Shown here piece after piece: positions 8,163 through 17,158 of a DNA stretch of 64,000 bases. Location: the NCBI GenBank assembly GCA_000171835.1, contig ABHC01000007.1, positions 157,552 through 221,551 on the forward strand, written 5' to 3'. Both the position numbers and the translations under genes were made by a program. Each line of letters begins with the position of its first letter. Within the stretch, counting starts at the first letter, position 1. The stretch is from an alpha proteobacterium BAL199. Its GTDB lineage: Bacteria > Pseudomonadota > Alphaproteobacteria > Thalassobaculales > Thalassobaculaceae. The notes under the pieces are model-generated. The model saw only the letters and a program-made list of their open reading frames with translations, was not told the DNA's origin and did not search any database.

Positions 8163-8304
8163 GGGTTCCTCCCTGCCGTCGCTGAAATCGGCCGCGAGAG
8201 TACACCCGACACCCTCCGCACCCAAGCGCGCAGGACCGGATGAGCGTGGCCGTCCCGTTGCGAACACCGCCTGCGCGTGCCATATCCGCTATAGGAGGTG
8301 CGTC

Positions 8305-8670
8305 ATGCAAACTCAAAGCCGGTTCTTCGACGACATAGCCCGCGTGGCCAACGGTGCGCTCAGCGCCGCCGCCGGTGTGCGCGCCGAAATCGAACAGCTC
8401 GTGCGCCAGCAGTTCGACCGCTTCCTGGCCGACCGCGACTTGGTGACCCGCGAGGAGTTCGAGGCGGTCGAGGCGGTCGCGGTGAAGGCCCGGGAGGAGC
8501 AGGAAAAGCTGGCCGCCCGCGTGGCCGAGCTTGAGGCGGTCCTCGCGAGCAAGACGGCACCGACAAAGCCGACGCCCAAGCCGACCGCGTCACGCCGTCG
8601 GGCGGCCGCGCGACGGCCTGCACCACGCCGGCAACCGTCCGACGACCCCCCGTCGGGAGAGGGTTCCTGA
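8305..8670 (+). CDS. ubiK: UbiK-type accessory factor (BMFP family)
   Basis: A 121-residue protein with the membrane-fusogenic BMFP/UbiK pattern. An amphipathic N-terminal helix (FFDDIARVANGALSAAAGVR) is followed by a long coiled coil (residues about 30-85, with the conserved VTREEFEAVEAVAVKAREE) and a proline/arginine-rich tail. UbiK supports the aerobic ubiquinone biosynthesis complex with UbiJ. ATG 8305 is preceded by AGGAGG at an ideal distance. The tail is longer and more basic than in E. coli. A COQ9-like gene, another ubiquinone-related family, is about 1.7 kb downstream. Confidence 0.85.
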   Translation: MQTQSRFFDDIARVANGALSAAAGVRAEIEQLVRQQFDRFLADRDLVTREEFEAVEAVAVKAREEQEKLAARVAELEAVLASKTAPTKPTPKPTASRRRAAARRPAPRRQPSDDPPSGEGS

Positions 8671-8988
8671 GGGTCCGAATTGTCGGGTGATTCGCTCCTC
8701 TCGGCGGCACGTCGACGGAATTTGTTGAATATCAATGACATTTGACGCCCCGGCATCGGGATCGGCATTCACTTAATATCAACACCTTCGCGGGTAGAAC
8801 TATATCTGCGTGTTAAACTTTTTCGGTCCGCGAAATCTAGTGTTGAACTGGGATTCCGACTTTGAAATCCTAGTGGTCGTGGTAACTCGGCGGCCTGCGC
8901 CACAATATGTGGCCGACAAGCTCACCTGTCGGCCACCCCAGGGCCGCCCCGACGCGCCGGCTCGCGCGCCAGAAGGGAGCCTTTCGAC
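8671..8988. other. Gene-free stretch between ubiK and the YbjN gene
   Basis: This 318-base gap is clearly more A/T-rich than its neighbours between about 8710 and 8880. It contains two copies of AATATCAA (near 8728 and 8776), a TTGAAC hexamer at 8843 that may be a -35 element, and a strong hairpin at 8909-8936. A short open frame across 8810-9250 is a shadow of the downstream gene. It probably carries the promoter and leader of ybjN–proC. Confidence 0.5.
8909..8936 (+). promoter_or_regulatory. Leader hairpin upstream of the YbjN gene
   Basis: A perfect 10-bp stem (GTGGCCGACA at 8909 with TGTCGGCCAC at 8927) has an 8-base loop and ends 52 bases before the ATG. No T-run follows, so it looks like a leader structure or operator rather than a terminator. 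Confidence 0.45.
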
Positions 8989-9492
8989 ATGTCGCTATCA
9001 TATGTCGACTCCAGCACCACCCAGCAGAACCCGCTCGACCTGCTCGAGGAGATCGTCGGAGCCAACGACTGGGCGTTCGATCGCGCCAGCATTGACGAAC
9101 TCGCCGTCGAGATTTCCGGGCGCTGGTGTGACTACCGCCTTTACTTCCTCTGGCAGGAAGATCTCGGCGCGCTGCATTTTTCCTGCCTCCTGGAAAGCCG
9201 GGTCCCGGTGGAGAAGCGCCGCGAGGTCAGCATGCTGCTGGCCCTGCTGAACGAGAAGATGTGGCTCGGCCATTTCGACTTGTCGTCGGACGACGGCACG
9301 CCGATGTTCCGCCACACCCTGCTGGTGCGGGGCGCCGGCGGCGTGTCGGTCGAACAGATGGAAGACCTGGTCGAGGTCGCCATGGGCGAGTCCGAGCGGT
9401 TCTTCCCGGCCTTCCAGTTCGTGATCTGGGGCGGCAAGTCCGCCGAGGAAGCCATCGCATCCTCGCTGCTCGACGTCGAAGGAGAGGCCTGA
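8989..9492 (+). CDS. YbjN domain-containing protein
   Basis: A 167-residue protein of the YbjN family, a chaperone-like fold related to type III secretion chaperones. Typical features: NPLDLLEEIVGANDWAFDR at the start, DYRLYFLWQEDLGALHFSC, and the closing FFPAFQFVIWGGKSAEEAI. The YbjN–proC pair is widespread in alphaproteobacteria. Here only 4 bases separate the stop from proC, so the genes are co-transcribed. The ATG is preceded by GAAGGGAG. E. coli ybjN affects motility and stress phenotypes; the role here is unknown. Confidence 0.85.
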   Translation: MSLSYVDSSTTQQNPLDLLEEIVGANDWAFDRASIDELAVEISGRWCDYRLYFLWQEDLGALHFSCLLESRVPVEKRREVSMLLALLNEKMWLGHFDLSSDDGTPMFRHTLLVRGAGGVSVEQMEDLVEVAMGESERFFPAFQFVIWGGKSAEEAIASSLLDVEGEA

Positions 9493-9496
9493 CCAT

Positions 9497-10318
9497 ATGA
9501 GTGCATCCCCCCTGCTGCTGATCGGCTGCGGAAAGATGGGCGGAGCCATGCTGTCCGGCTGGCTCGCCGGTTCAGAAGCTGCCGGAGGCGTTCACGTCGT
9601 CGAGCCGCACTCCGCCTCGATGGGCGATCTCGCCAGCCGCAAGGGTGTGACAGTGCACGCCAGCGCCGACACCGTGCCGGACGGGCTTGCCCCCGGCACG
9701 GTGGTGCTGGCGGTCAAGCCGCAGTCGATGGACGAGGCCCTGGTGCCGCTGAAGCGATTCGTGGCACCCGGCACCTGCTTCCTGTCGATCGCCGCCGGCA
9801 AGACCATCGGCTATTTCGAGAAACACCTGGGATCGTCGGCCGCGGTGGTCAGGGCCATGCCGAACACACCGGCCGCGGTCGGCCGGGGCATCACCGCCTA
9901 TGTGGCCAACGCCAACGTCAACGGCGGGCAGAAGGCGCAGGCGCACCGCCTGTTGGAAGCGGTCGGCGAAGCCATGGAGGCCGACTCGGAGGACTGGATC
10001 GACGCGGTGACCGCGCTGTCTGGCGGCGGCCCGGCCTATGTGTTCCTGCTGATCGAGGCCCTGGCGGCCGCCGGAGTGAAGGCCGGCCTGCCGGAGGAGT
10101 TCGCCATGCGGCTGGCCCGCGCGACCGTCTCCGGTTCCGGCGAGTTGGCGCGTCAGTCGAGCGAGCCGGCCTCGCAGCTGCGCATCAACGTCACCAGCCC
10201 TGGCGGCACCACCGCCGAGGCGCTGAAGGTCCTGATGGATCCGGCGGCCGGCATCCAGCCGATCTTCGACCGGGCGATCGCCGCGGCTACCGCACGTTCC
10301 AAGGAACTGGCAGGCTAG
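9497..10318 (+). CDS. proC: Pyrroline-5-carboxylate reductase
   Basis: A 273-residue enzyme for the last step of proline synthesis, reducing P5C with NAD(P)H. The Rossmann motif LLIGCGKMGGAML opens the protein. VKPQSMDEAL, RAMPNTPAAVGRG and SGGGPAYVFLLIEAL lie in the middle. The signature segment INVTSPGGTTAEALKVL, with conserved SPGGTT, is near residue 230. Length and all family motifs are normal. Confidence 0.96.
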   Translation: MSASPLLLIGCGKMGGAMLSGWLAGSEAAGGVHVVEPHSASMGDLASRKGVTVHASADTVPDGLAPGTVVLAVKPQSMDEALVPLKRFVAPGTCFLSIAAGKTIGYFEKHLGSSAAVVRAMPNTPAAVGRGITAYVANANVNGGQKAQAHRLLEAVGEAMEADSEDWIDAVTALSGGGPAYVFLLIEALAAAGVKAGLPEEFAMRLARATVSGSGELARQSSEPASQLRINVTSPGGTTAEALKVLMDPAAGIQPIFDRAIAAATARSKELAG

Positions 10319-10359
10319 ATCCCGCCCGCCCCCTGGACGTTCGTACTTCTGCGCGCAAT

Positions 10360-10992
10360 ATGTCCCTCATGACCGACGACCCCGATCACTCGGCACGTGA
10401 CCCGATTCTCGACGCCGCCCTGGAACTGGCAGCCGAACACGGCTGGCGGTCAGTCACCGCGACCGGCCTCGCATCGCGGACTGACGGCGACCTGAAGGCG
10501 CTTGGCGGCTGCGGGCCGTTCCGGGCGCGGCTGCTCGGGGCGCTGGCCGATCGGACCGACCGTACGATGCGCGACGGTCTCGATGACGACGCGCGCGATA
10601 CCTCCCTGCCCGTGCGGGATCGGCTGTTCGAGGCGCTGATGGCGCGCCTCGATGCACTGTCGGAGCATCGGGCGGGAACGCTTGCCATACTGCGCGGCGT
10701 GCCGTTCGACCCGCCCAGCGCGCTCGCCGCCATCCCGCTGCTCGGCCGCTCGATGGCCCGTACGCTGCAAGCAGTCGGCGAATCGCCGCTGCCGCCGTTC
10801 GGTCCACTGAAGGTGAAGGGCCTGTCGTGGGTCTGGCTGGCCACCCTGCGGGTATGGGCCAAGGACGACAGCGCGGACATGGCCGTCACCATGAAAGCGC
10901 TGGACACCGCGCTGGCACGCGCCGAAGAGGCCGCCAACTCGTTTCTTCCCGGTGGGCGACGCCGGGCTGCCCACTCCGCACCGGAGAGTTGA
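10360..10992 (+). CDS. COQ9/TetR-like protein
   Basis: A 210-residue protein with a TetR-type N-terminal helical domain (PILDAALELAAEHGWRSVTATGLA) and a C-terminal region ending LRVWAKDDSADMAVTMKALD. This ending resembles the COQ9 family, whose fold derives from TetR and which binds ubiquinone intermediates. The helix-turn-helix recognition segment is degenerate (RTDGDLKALGGCGPFRARLL), which favours a COQ9-like role over DNA binding. Residue 4 (ATG 10369) is an alternative start. It follows proC by 41 bases on the same strand. The call between regulator and ubiquinone accessory protein is not settled. Confidence 0.6.
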   Translation: MSLMTDDPDHSARDPILDAALELAAEHGWRSVTATGLASRTDGDLKALGGCGPFRARLLGALADRTDRTMRDGLDDDARDTSLPVRDRLFEALMARLDALSEHRAGTLAILRGVPFDPPSALAAIPLLGRSMARTLQAVGESPLPPFGPLKVKGLSWVWLATLRVWAKDDSADMAVTMKALDTALARAEEAANSFLPGGRRRAAHSAPES

Positions 10993-11112
10993 ACAGGTCA
11001 TTTTTGTTACTTCCGGCTTGCGGCACCGGTTGCCTGCCGGTTAAGTTCCGGCGCGCTTTTGACGGGACGCTGTTCCGCCACCGGGCGTGACGCCCACCAA
11101 TCTGGTTTGCGC

Positions 11113-12060
<948 letters not shown>

Positions 12061-12156
12061 CCGGCCGGCCCAGGTAAATCGCCCGAGCTTCTCGCCTTGC
12101 GCTGACCGCTCAGCCATAGTTTCCCTTGATCCTGAGGAATTGGGGGAAAGACGCCG

Positions 12157-12591
12157 GTGGCCACAGTTCTGAGCATCGGGCAGGTGGCGCAGATCGCCGG
12201 CTGCAACGTCCGCACCGTTCGCTACTACGAGCAGGTCGGCCTGTTAAAGCCGCCAGTCCGCTCGGGTGGCAACCAGCGCCAATACACAGTTGCCGAAGTC
12301 AAACGCCTGATGTTCATCCGGCACGCACGCGAGCTTGAGTTTCCGCTCGACACGATCCGGGACCTTCTCGCCCTGTCCGATCAGCCGAATCAGTCCTGCG
12401 AGACGGTGACCACGGTCGCCCGTGCCCAACTGAACAAAGTTGAACGCCGTTTGAAGCGCTTGACCGCGCTGAAGCGAGAACTCGAATCAATGGTTCGGCA
12501 ATGCGCGGGTGGTGCGATGTCCGATTGCCGAATCGTCGAAGCGCTCGCCGACTATCCAAGCAACGGCGCCGGACCGCCTCCGACCGGTTGA
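12157..12591 (+). CDS. MerR-family thiol (metal-sensing type) regulator
   Basis: A 144-residue MerR-type activator. A winged helix-turn-helix (residues 7-75: IGQVAQIAGCNVRTVRYYE and GGNQRQY) is followed by a dimerisation helix and a C-terminal ligand loop. Cysteines are at 81, 116 and 124. Cys81 matches the dimer-partner cysteine of divalent sensors (ZntR Cys79, MerR Cys82). The C116-x7-C124 loop with following RIVEAL has the spacing of CueR. Metal or thiol-reactive sensing is therefore likely, ligand unknown. It starts at GTG. A MerR-type promoter immediately follows and precedes the TRAP permease genes on the same strand. Confidence 0.85.
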   Translation: MATVLSIGQVAQIAGCNVRTVRYYEQVGLLKPPVRSGGNQRQYTVAEVKRLMFIRHARELEFPLDTIRDLLALSDQPNQSCETVTTVARAQLNKVERRLKRLTALKRELESMVRQCAGGAMSDCRIVEALADYPSNGAGPPPTG

Positions 12592-12600
12592 CCATAGGCC

Positions 12601-12631
12601 TTGAACCTCCATCTGCTGGAGGTTTTAGGGT
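12601..12631 (+). promoter_or_regulatory. MerR-type operator-promoter with 19-bp spacer
   Basis: TTGAAC (12601-12606) and TAGGGT (12626-12631) are separated by 19 bp, the over-long spacer diagnostic of MerR-activated promoters. The dyad AACCTCC-N7-GGAGGTT (12604-12624) fills the spacer, as in CueR and ZntR targets. It lies 10 bases after the merR stop and about 28 before dctQ, so the adjacent regulator most likely activates dctQM from here. Confidence 0.8.
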
Positions 12632-12659
12632 AGCTCAGGACCGAGCGGGTGAGGTGGCC

Positions 12660-13166
12660 TTGGACGATTGGCTTGAGCGTGTAATCGGGTTGGCCGACCG
12701 AGCCGCCGCATTGATTTGCTTCCCATTGCTGGTGGCCATCTCGATCTATGACATCGTCGGGCGCCAGTTCATCAACACCGGTTCGACGGCGCTTCAGGAA
12801 CTGCAATGGCATCTGTTTTTCGCAAGCGTGATGCTGGCACTGGGTTGGGTGTACCTACGCAACGGTCACGTCCGGATCGACATCGTCCGATCACGCTGGT
12901 CCGGACGTCATCGGGCAATCATCGAGATCGGGGGCGTCGTCCTCGCTCTCATACCCTTCGCTCTCCTGCTGATCTGGGCCGGAGGGCAGCAAGCCTGGGT
13001 CGCCTTCGAAAGCGGTGAGCGGTCGGCTGCCGCGATGGGGCTGGGCCAGCGCTGGATCGTGAAGAGCCTGATGCCGGCGGGCGGCGTTCTGTTGCTGTTC
13101 ACCGGCGTCCTGGTGGTTCGCCGCGCGATCGCCAGCCTGCACACTCCGTCGGAGACCGAGCAGTGA
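12660..13166 (+). CDS. dctQ: TRAP transporter small permease subunit (DctQ)
   Basis: About 168 residues with four hydrophobic helices and DctQ features: N-terminal LERVIGLADRAAALICFPLLV, then VGRQFINTGSTALQELQWHLF and VYLRNGHVRIDIV. It pairs with DctM in sodium-driven uptake of organic acids across the inner membrane. I place the start at TTG 12660, preceded by GGTGAGG; GTG 12654 is nearly as good. A longer frame overlapping merR would run through the promoter and is rejected. It overlaps dctM by 4 bases. No DctP binding-protein gene is in the window. Confidence 0.88.
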   Translation: MDDWLERVIGLADRAAALICFPLLVAISIYDIVGRQFINTGSTALQELQWHLFFASVMLALGWVYLRNGHVRIDIVRSRWSGRHRAIIEIGGVVLALIPFALLLIWAGGQQAWVAFESGERSAAAMGLGQRWIVKSLMPAGGVLLLFTGVLVVRRAIASLHTPSETEQ

Positions 13167-14530
13167 TCGAATGGCTGCAGGACTGGCTGCCGCTGGTCAT
13201 GGCCGGGTCGCTGGGTGTGCTGCTCTTCACCGGCTGCCCGGTCGCGCTCGTCCTGACTTTCGCCGGGCTGGCCTTTGCCGGCATCGGGATCGCCCTCGAC
13301 CTGATGTCCGTCGTGGAACTGCCGAACATAACCACCCGCATGTACGGTTCAGTCGGCGAGAGCCTGCTCTACCCGTCGGTGCCGATGCTCATCTTCATGG
13401 GCCTGATGATGGAGCGCTCGGGCGTCGCCCGCGAACTCCTCGTTTGCCTTCAAGTACTGCTGCGGCGGGTTCCGGGCAGCCTTGCGATCGCGGTGGCGCT
13501 GATCGGGGTAATCCTGGCGCCGTCGGCCGGGCTGATCGGCGCCTCGGTCGCCACGATCTCGCTGATCGCGCTGCCTACCATGCTTGAACGCGGATACGGA
13601 TCGTCGTTCTCGGCGGGCGCGATTGCGGGCGCGGGAACGCTCGGGATCATCTGTCCGCCGGCCATCATGCTGTTCTTCCTGGCAGACCTGCTCGGCGTGC
13701 GAATGGGCGAGATGTTCCTGGCGCCGCTGGTCCCGGTGGCAATCCTTCTCGCGCTCTACATCTTGTATTTCCTGGCGCGCGGGATCCTGACCCCTCGGGT
13801 AGCGCCGGATTTCGAGGCTCCGGCCATGCCGCTCGGGGAGTTGGCCGTTTACACGATCCGCAGCCTGGCCCTTCCGGTTGGACTGATCGGCCTCGTTCTC
13901 GGCTCGATCGTCGCCGGCATCGCCACGCCGACCCAATCGAGCGCCGTTGGCGCCGCCGGTTCGGTCTTGCTGACGATCGCGAACCGCAGCATCTCTCGCG
14001 CACTGCTGCTCGAGGTTCTGGAACGCACGATCGCGGTCTCCGCCATGGTGTTCTTCGTGGTGATCGGCGCGTCGGTGTTCTCCTACACGTTCCGCAGCAT
14101 TGACGGTGACGGTCTGATCGTCGACCTATTGCTCGGCACCGGGCTCGGGCCGTGGCCAATGCTGTCGATGATCCTCGCCGTGATCTTCCTGCTCGGCTTC
14201 ATCATCGACTGGATCGAGATTGCCTTGATCACCTTGCCGATCTTCTACCCGATCCTGGACAGCCTGGATTTCGGCGACCGGTTTGCCAGCTCCGAAGAGG
14301 CTTTCACCTGGATCGCGGTGCTGATCGCCATCAACCTGCAGACGTCGTTCTTGACGCCACCGTTCGGGTTCGCGCTGTTCTTCCTGAAGGGATCGGCTCC
14401 GCCTTCAGTGACCATGGCCGACATCTATCGCGGCGTTGCGCCGTTCGTGCTCATCCAGATCTCGGTTCTGGCGCTGGTCATGCTGTTCCCCGAATTGGCG
14501 CTCTGGTTGCCTCGTCTGATCCTCGGCTAA
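13163..14530 (+). CDS. dctM: TRAP transporter large permease subunit (DctM)
   Basis: A 455-residue protein with about 12 hydrophobic segments, the ion-coupled transport subunit of a TRAP system. The N-terminal stretch FTGCPVALVLTFAGLAFAGI and the loop SVGESLLYPSVPMLIFMGLMMERSG place it in the DctM branch annotated for mannitol/chloroaromatic or 2-oxo-acid substrates. IIDWIEIALITLPIFYPI and LTPPFGFALFFLKG complete the pattern. It starts at GTG, overlapping dctQ (GTGA). Calcium-lactate and keto-acid binding proteins are known partners in this branch. The partner here is not encoded nearby. Confidence 0.9.
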   Translation: MIEWLQDWLPLVMAGSLGVLLFTGCPVALVLTFAGLAFAGIGIALDLMSVVELPNITTRMYGSVGESLLYPSVPMLIFMGLMMERSGVARELLVCLQVLLRRVPGSLAIAVALIGVILAPSAGLIGASVATISLIALPTMLERGYGSSFSAGAIAGAGTLGIICPPAIMLFFLADLLGVRMGEMFLAPLVPVAILLALYILYFLARGILTPRVAPDFEAPAMPLGELAVYTIRSLALPVGLIGLVLGSIVAGIATPTQSSAVGAAGSVLLTIANRSISRALLLEVLERTIAVSAMVFFVVIGASVFSYTFRSIDGDGLIVDLLLGTGLGPWPMLSMILAVIFLLGFIIDWIEIALITLPIFYPILDSLDFGDRFASSEEAFTWIAVLIAINLQTSFLTPPFGFALFFLKGSAPPSVTMADIYRGVAPFVLIQISVLALVMLFPELALWLPRLILG

Positions 14531-14614
14531 GCCAGCAGCAACGGACTCCAATACGGCACGGGGCCAATCAACACTGGCAATCCGCGGTGATTCGGTCTAG
14601 AAACCGCGCCCGTC

Positions 14615-14638
14615 GCCCGGCACCCCTGGAGGCCGGGC
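14615..14638 (+). promoter_or_regulatory. Hairpin in the rplY leader
   Basis: A 7-bp stem (GCCCGGC at 14615 with GCCGGGC at 14632) and a weaker CGCGGT/ACCGCG pair just upstream lie between dctM and rplY. They may end the TRAP transcript or act in the ribosomal-protein leader. No T-run is present. Confidence 0.35.
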
Positions 14639-14658
14639 CTTACACAGGAGAGACGCCA

Positions 14659-15288
14659 ATGTCGGAAATTTCGACACTGGGCGCCAGCGCACGCGACCGG
14701 GCCGGTAAGGGGTCCGCCCGGGCCGCGCGACGCGAGGGGCTCGTTCCCGCCGTAATCTACGGCGACAAGCAAGATCCGGTTTCCATCAACCTGACTCTGC
14801 GGGAGCTGGAAAAGCTCCTGACGAAGCCGGGTTTCTTCTCGCACCTGCTCGACATCGATGTCGCCGGCACCAAGCACCGCGTGCTGCCGCGCGACCTGCA
14901 GCAGCATCCGGTGTCGGACAAGCCGCTGCACGTCGACTTCCTGCGGGTGTCGGCGTCGAGCGAACTGACGGTCGACGTGCCGGTCGAGTTCGAGAACGAT
15001 GAGGCGAGCCCGGGCCTGCGTCGCGGCGGCGTGCTGAACGTCGTGCGCCACTCGGTCGAGGTCTACTGCCGCGCCGACAGCATCCCGGAGAAGATCACCA
15101 TCGATCTCACCGGCCTGCAGATCGGCGATTCGGTTCACATCTCGGCGGTCACTCTGCCGGAAGGCGTGCGGCCGACCATCGAGGATCGCGACTTCACGAT
15201 CGCGACGATCGCGGCGCCGACCCTCAAGTCGGACGATGCAGACGAAGAAGAAGGCGACGAGGAAGAGGGCGAGGACGAAGAGGAGTAA
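14659..15288 (+). CDS. rplY: 50S ribosomal protein L25/general stress protein Ctc
   Basis: A 209-residue long-form L25 (TL5/Ctc) with the 5S-rRNA-binding N-terminal domain (GKGSARAARREGLVPAVIYG near residue 17; HPVSDKPLHVDFLRV near 87). A C-terminal beta domain follows, ending in a highly acidic tail of D/E repeats. The acidic tail is common in alphaproteobacterial L25. ATG 14659 follows CAGGAGAG. The open frame upstream belongs to another reading of dctM. A stable hairpin separates it from pth. Confidence 0.95.
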   Translation: MSEISTLGASARDRAGKGSARAARREGLVPAVIYGDKQDPVSINLTLRELEKLLTKPGFFSHLLDIDVAGTKHRVLPRDLQQHPVSDKPLHVDFLRVSASSELTVDVPVEFENDEASPGLRRGGVLNVVRHSVEVYCRADSIPEKITIDLTGLQIGDSVHISAVTLPEGVRPTIEDRDFTIATIAAPTLKSDDADEEEGDEEEGEDEEE

Positions 15289-15322
15289 TCCTCCGTCGAT
15301 CGCTCCTGATCCTGGATACCGC

Positions 15323-15352
15323 CCGGGGGGATCGTTGTTGCGATCCCCCCGG
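15323..15352 (+). terminator. Strong hairpin between rplY and pth
   Basis: A perfect 12-bp stem (CCGGGGGGATCG at 15323, CGATCCCCCCGG at 15341) has a TTGTTG loop. There is no T-run after it, so it may be an attenuator or an mRNA-processing or stability element giving rplY more protein than pth. Confidence 0.6.
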
Positions 15353-15387
15353 TGCCGTTCCGGCGTCCGCTACCGCGGGAGAGTGCG

Positions 15388-16035
15388 ATGCTGCTGTTCG
15401 TGGGTCTCGGCAATCCGGGACCGTCCTACGAGGGCAACCGCCACAACATCGGCTTCATGGCGATCGACGAGATCGCGCGGGTCTACGGCTTCGGCCCATG
15501 GCGTTCCCGCTTCCAGGGCCTGGTTGCCGAAGGCCACATCGCCGGCGGCAAGGTGCTGGCCCTGAAGCCGCTGACCTTCATGAACGAGTCTGGCCGCTCG
15601 GTCGGCGAAGCGGCGCGCTTCTTCAAGCTCGAGCCTAAGAAAGTCTGCGTGTTCTACGACGAGCTCGACCTGGTGCCCGGCAAGGTACGGGTCAAGACCG
15701 GCGGTGGCGCTGGCGGCCACAACGGCATCCGCAGCATAGACCAGCATCTCGGCAACGATTTCCAGCGGATCCGGCTCGGCATCGGTCATCCCGGCGACAA
15801 GGCTAAGGTTCACGGCTACGTGCTGTCGGATTTCGCCAAGGCAGAACGCAACGGCTGGGTCCCGACCCTGATCGACGCGGTGGCACGCGAAGCGCCGGCC
15901 CTGCTCGCCGGCGACGAAGGACGGTTCATGAGCCGGGTCACCCACGCGGTGTTCCCCCCGCCTCCCAAACCCGCTAAACCCAGCCCGCCGGCCGCACCTA
16001 CGGTCGAGTCCCCAATTTCCGAAGACGGAGCGTAA
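15388..16035 (+). CDS. pth: Peptidyl-tRNA hydrolase
   Basis: A 215-residue enzyme that recycles tRNA from prematurely released peptidyl-t[26 protein letters not shown] carries the conserved asparagine and the catalytic histidine (about residue 20). [23 protein letters not shown] and [14 protein letters not shown] follow. A proline-rich tail of about 30 residues extends past the normal end. ATG 15388 fits the family start. Only 4 bases separate it from ychF. Confidence 0.95.
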   Translation: MLLFVGLGNPGPSYEGNRHNIGFMAIDEIARVYGFGPWRSRFQGLVAEGHIAGGKVLALKPLTFMNESGRSVGEAARFFKLEPKKVCVFYDELDLVPGKVRVKTGGGAGGHNGIRSIDQHLGNDFQRIRLGIGHPGDKAKVHGYVLSDFAKAERNGWVPTLIDAVAREAPALLAGDEGRFMSRVTHAVFPPPPKPAKPSPPAAPTVESPISEDGA

Positions 16036-16039
16036 GCCG

Positions 16040-17143
16040 ATGGGCTTCAACTGCGGCATCGTCGGTCTGCCGAACGTTGGCAAGTCGACCCTGTTCAACG
16101 CCCTGACGGCGACCGCCGCGGCCGAGGCCGCGAATTACCCGTTCTGCACGATCGAGCCGAACACCGGCCGGGTCGCCGTGCCCGATCCCCGGCTCGACAC
16201 CCTGGCGCGGATCGCCAAGTCGGCGAAGATCCTGCCGACCCAGATCGAGTTCGTGGACATCGCGGGCCTGGTGCGCGGCGCCAGCAAGGGCGAGGGTCTG
16301 GGCAACCAGTTCCTGGCGAACATCCGCGAAGTCGATGCGGTCATCCACGTGCTGCGCTGCTTCGAGGGCGAAGTGACCCACGTCGAGGGCTCGGTCGACC
16401 CGATCCGCGACGCCGAGACCGTCGACACCGAGCTGATGCTGGCCGACCTCGAGAGCCTGGAGAAGCGCATCCCGGCGCTGGAGAAGCGGATCCGAGGCCA
16501 GGACAAGGAAGCGAAGGACCTGCTGCCGATCGCCACCCGGGTGGTCGAGCTGCTGCGCGACGGCAAGCCGGCCCGCACCCTGCTGCCGACCTTGGACGCC
16601 GATGAGCGTCGCCTGCTGCGGCTGCTGCAGCTGCTGACCGCCAAGCCGGTGCTGTACGTCTGCAACGTCGAGGAAGAGAACGCGGCCGTCGGCAACGCGC
16701 TGTCCGAGAAGGTCGCGGCCCTGGCCGCCGAACAGGGCACCGAGGCGGTGGTGATCTCGGCGGCCATCGAATCCGAGATCGCCCAGCTGTCCGACCCGTC
16801 GGACAAGGCCGAGTTCCTGGAGACCCTCGGGCTTGAGGAACCCGGCCTCGCCCGTCTGATCCGCGCCGGCTATCGGCTGCTCGATCTGCTGACGTTTTTC
16901 ACGGTCGGCCCGAAGGAAGCGCGGGCCTGGACAGTTCGCCGGGGGGCCAAGGCCCCCGAGGCCGCCGGCGAGATCCACACCGACTTCCAGCGCGGCTTCA
17001 TCCGGGCCGAGACCATCGCCTACACCGACTTCGAGGCCTGCAACGGCGAGAACGGCGCCAAGGAAGCCGGCAAGATGCGGGTCGAAGGCGCCGAGTACCC
17101 GGTGAAGGACGGCGACGTGTTCCACTTCCGCTTCAACGTGTGA
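16040..17143 (+). CDS. ychF: Redox-regulated ribosome-binding ATPase YchF
   Basis: A 367-residue Obg-family P-loop protein that prefers ATP. G1 motif GLPNVGKSTLFNAL begins near residue 8, NYPFCTIEPN forms the switch I signature, and DIAGLVRGASKGEGLGNQFL is G3. A coiled-coil insert and the C-terminal TGS domain (ending KDGDVFHFRFNV) complete it. It is full length. The pth–ychF order is standard. Confidence 0.96.
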   Translation: MGFNCGIVGLPNVGKSTLFNALTATAAAEAANYPFCTIEPNTGRVAVPDPRLDTLARIAKSAKILPTQIEFVDIAGLVRGASKGEGLGNQFLANIREVDAVIHVLRCFEGEVTHVEGSVDPIRDAETVDTELMLADLESLEKRIPALEKRIRGQDKEAKDLLPIATRVVELLRDGKPARTLLPTLDADERRLLRLLQLLTAKPVLYVCNVEEENAAVGNALSEKVAALAAEQGTEAVVISAAIESEIAQLSDPSDKAEFLETLGLEEPGLARLIRAGYRLLDLLTFFTVGPKEARAWTVRRGAKAPEAAGEIHTDFQRGFIRAETIAYTDFEACNGENGAKEAGKMRVEGAEYPVKDGDVFHFRFNV

Positions 17144-17158
17144 GGTCGGCCACCGCGT

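Noticed and set aside
8810..9250. Frame starting in the A/T-rich gap before ybjN
   Set aside because: It overlaps YbjN in another frame, has arginine/serine-rich shadow composition and no ribosome binding site.
12501..12659. N-terminal extension of dctQ reaching into merR
   Set aside because: It would be translated across the MerR-type promoter and lacks membrane or family features; the start near 12654-12660 fits DctQ.
14152..14658. 169-codon extension in front of rplY
   Set aside because: It is an alternative reading of dctM; L25 begins at ATG 14659 with a good ribosome binding site.
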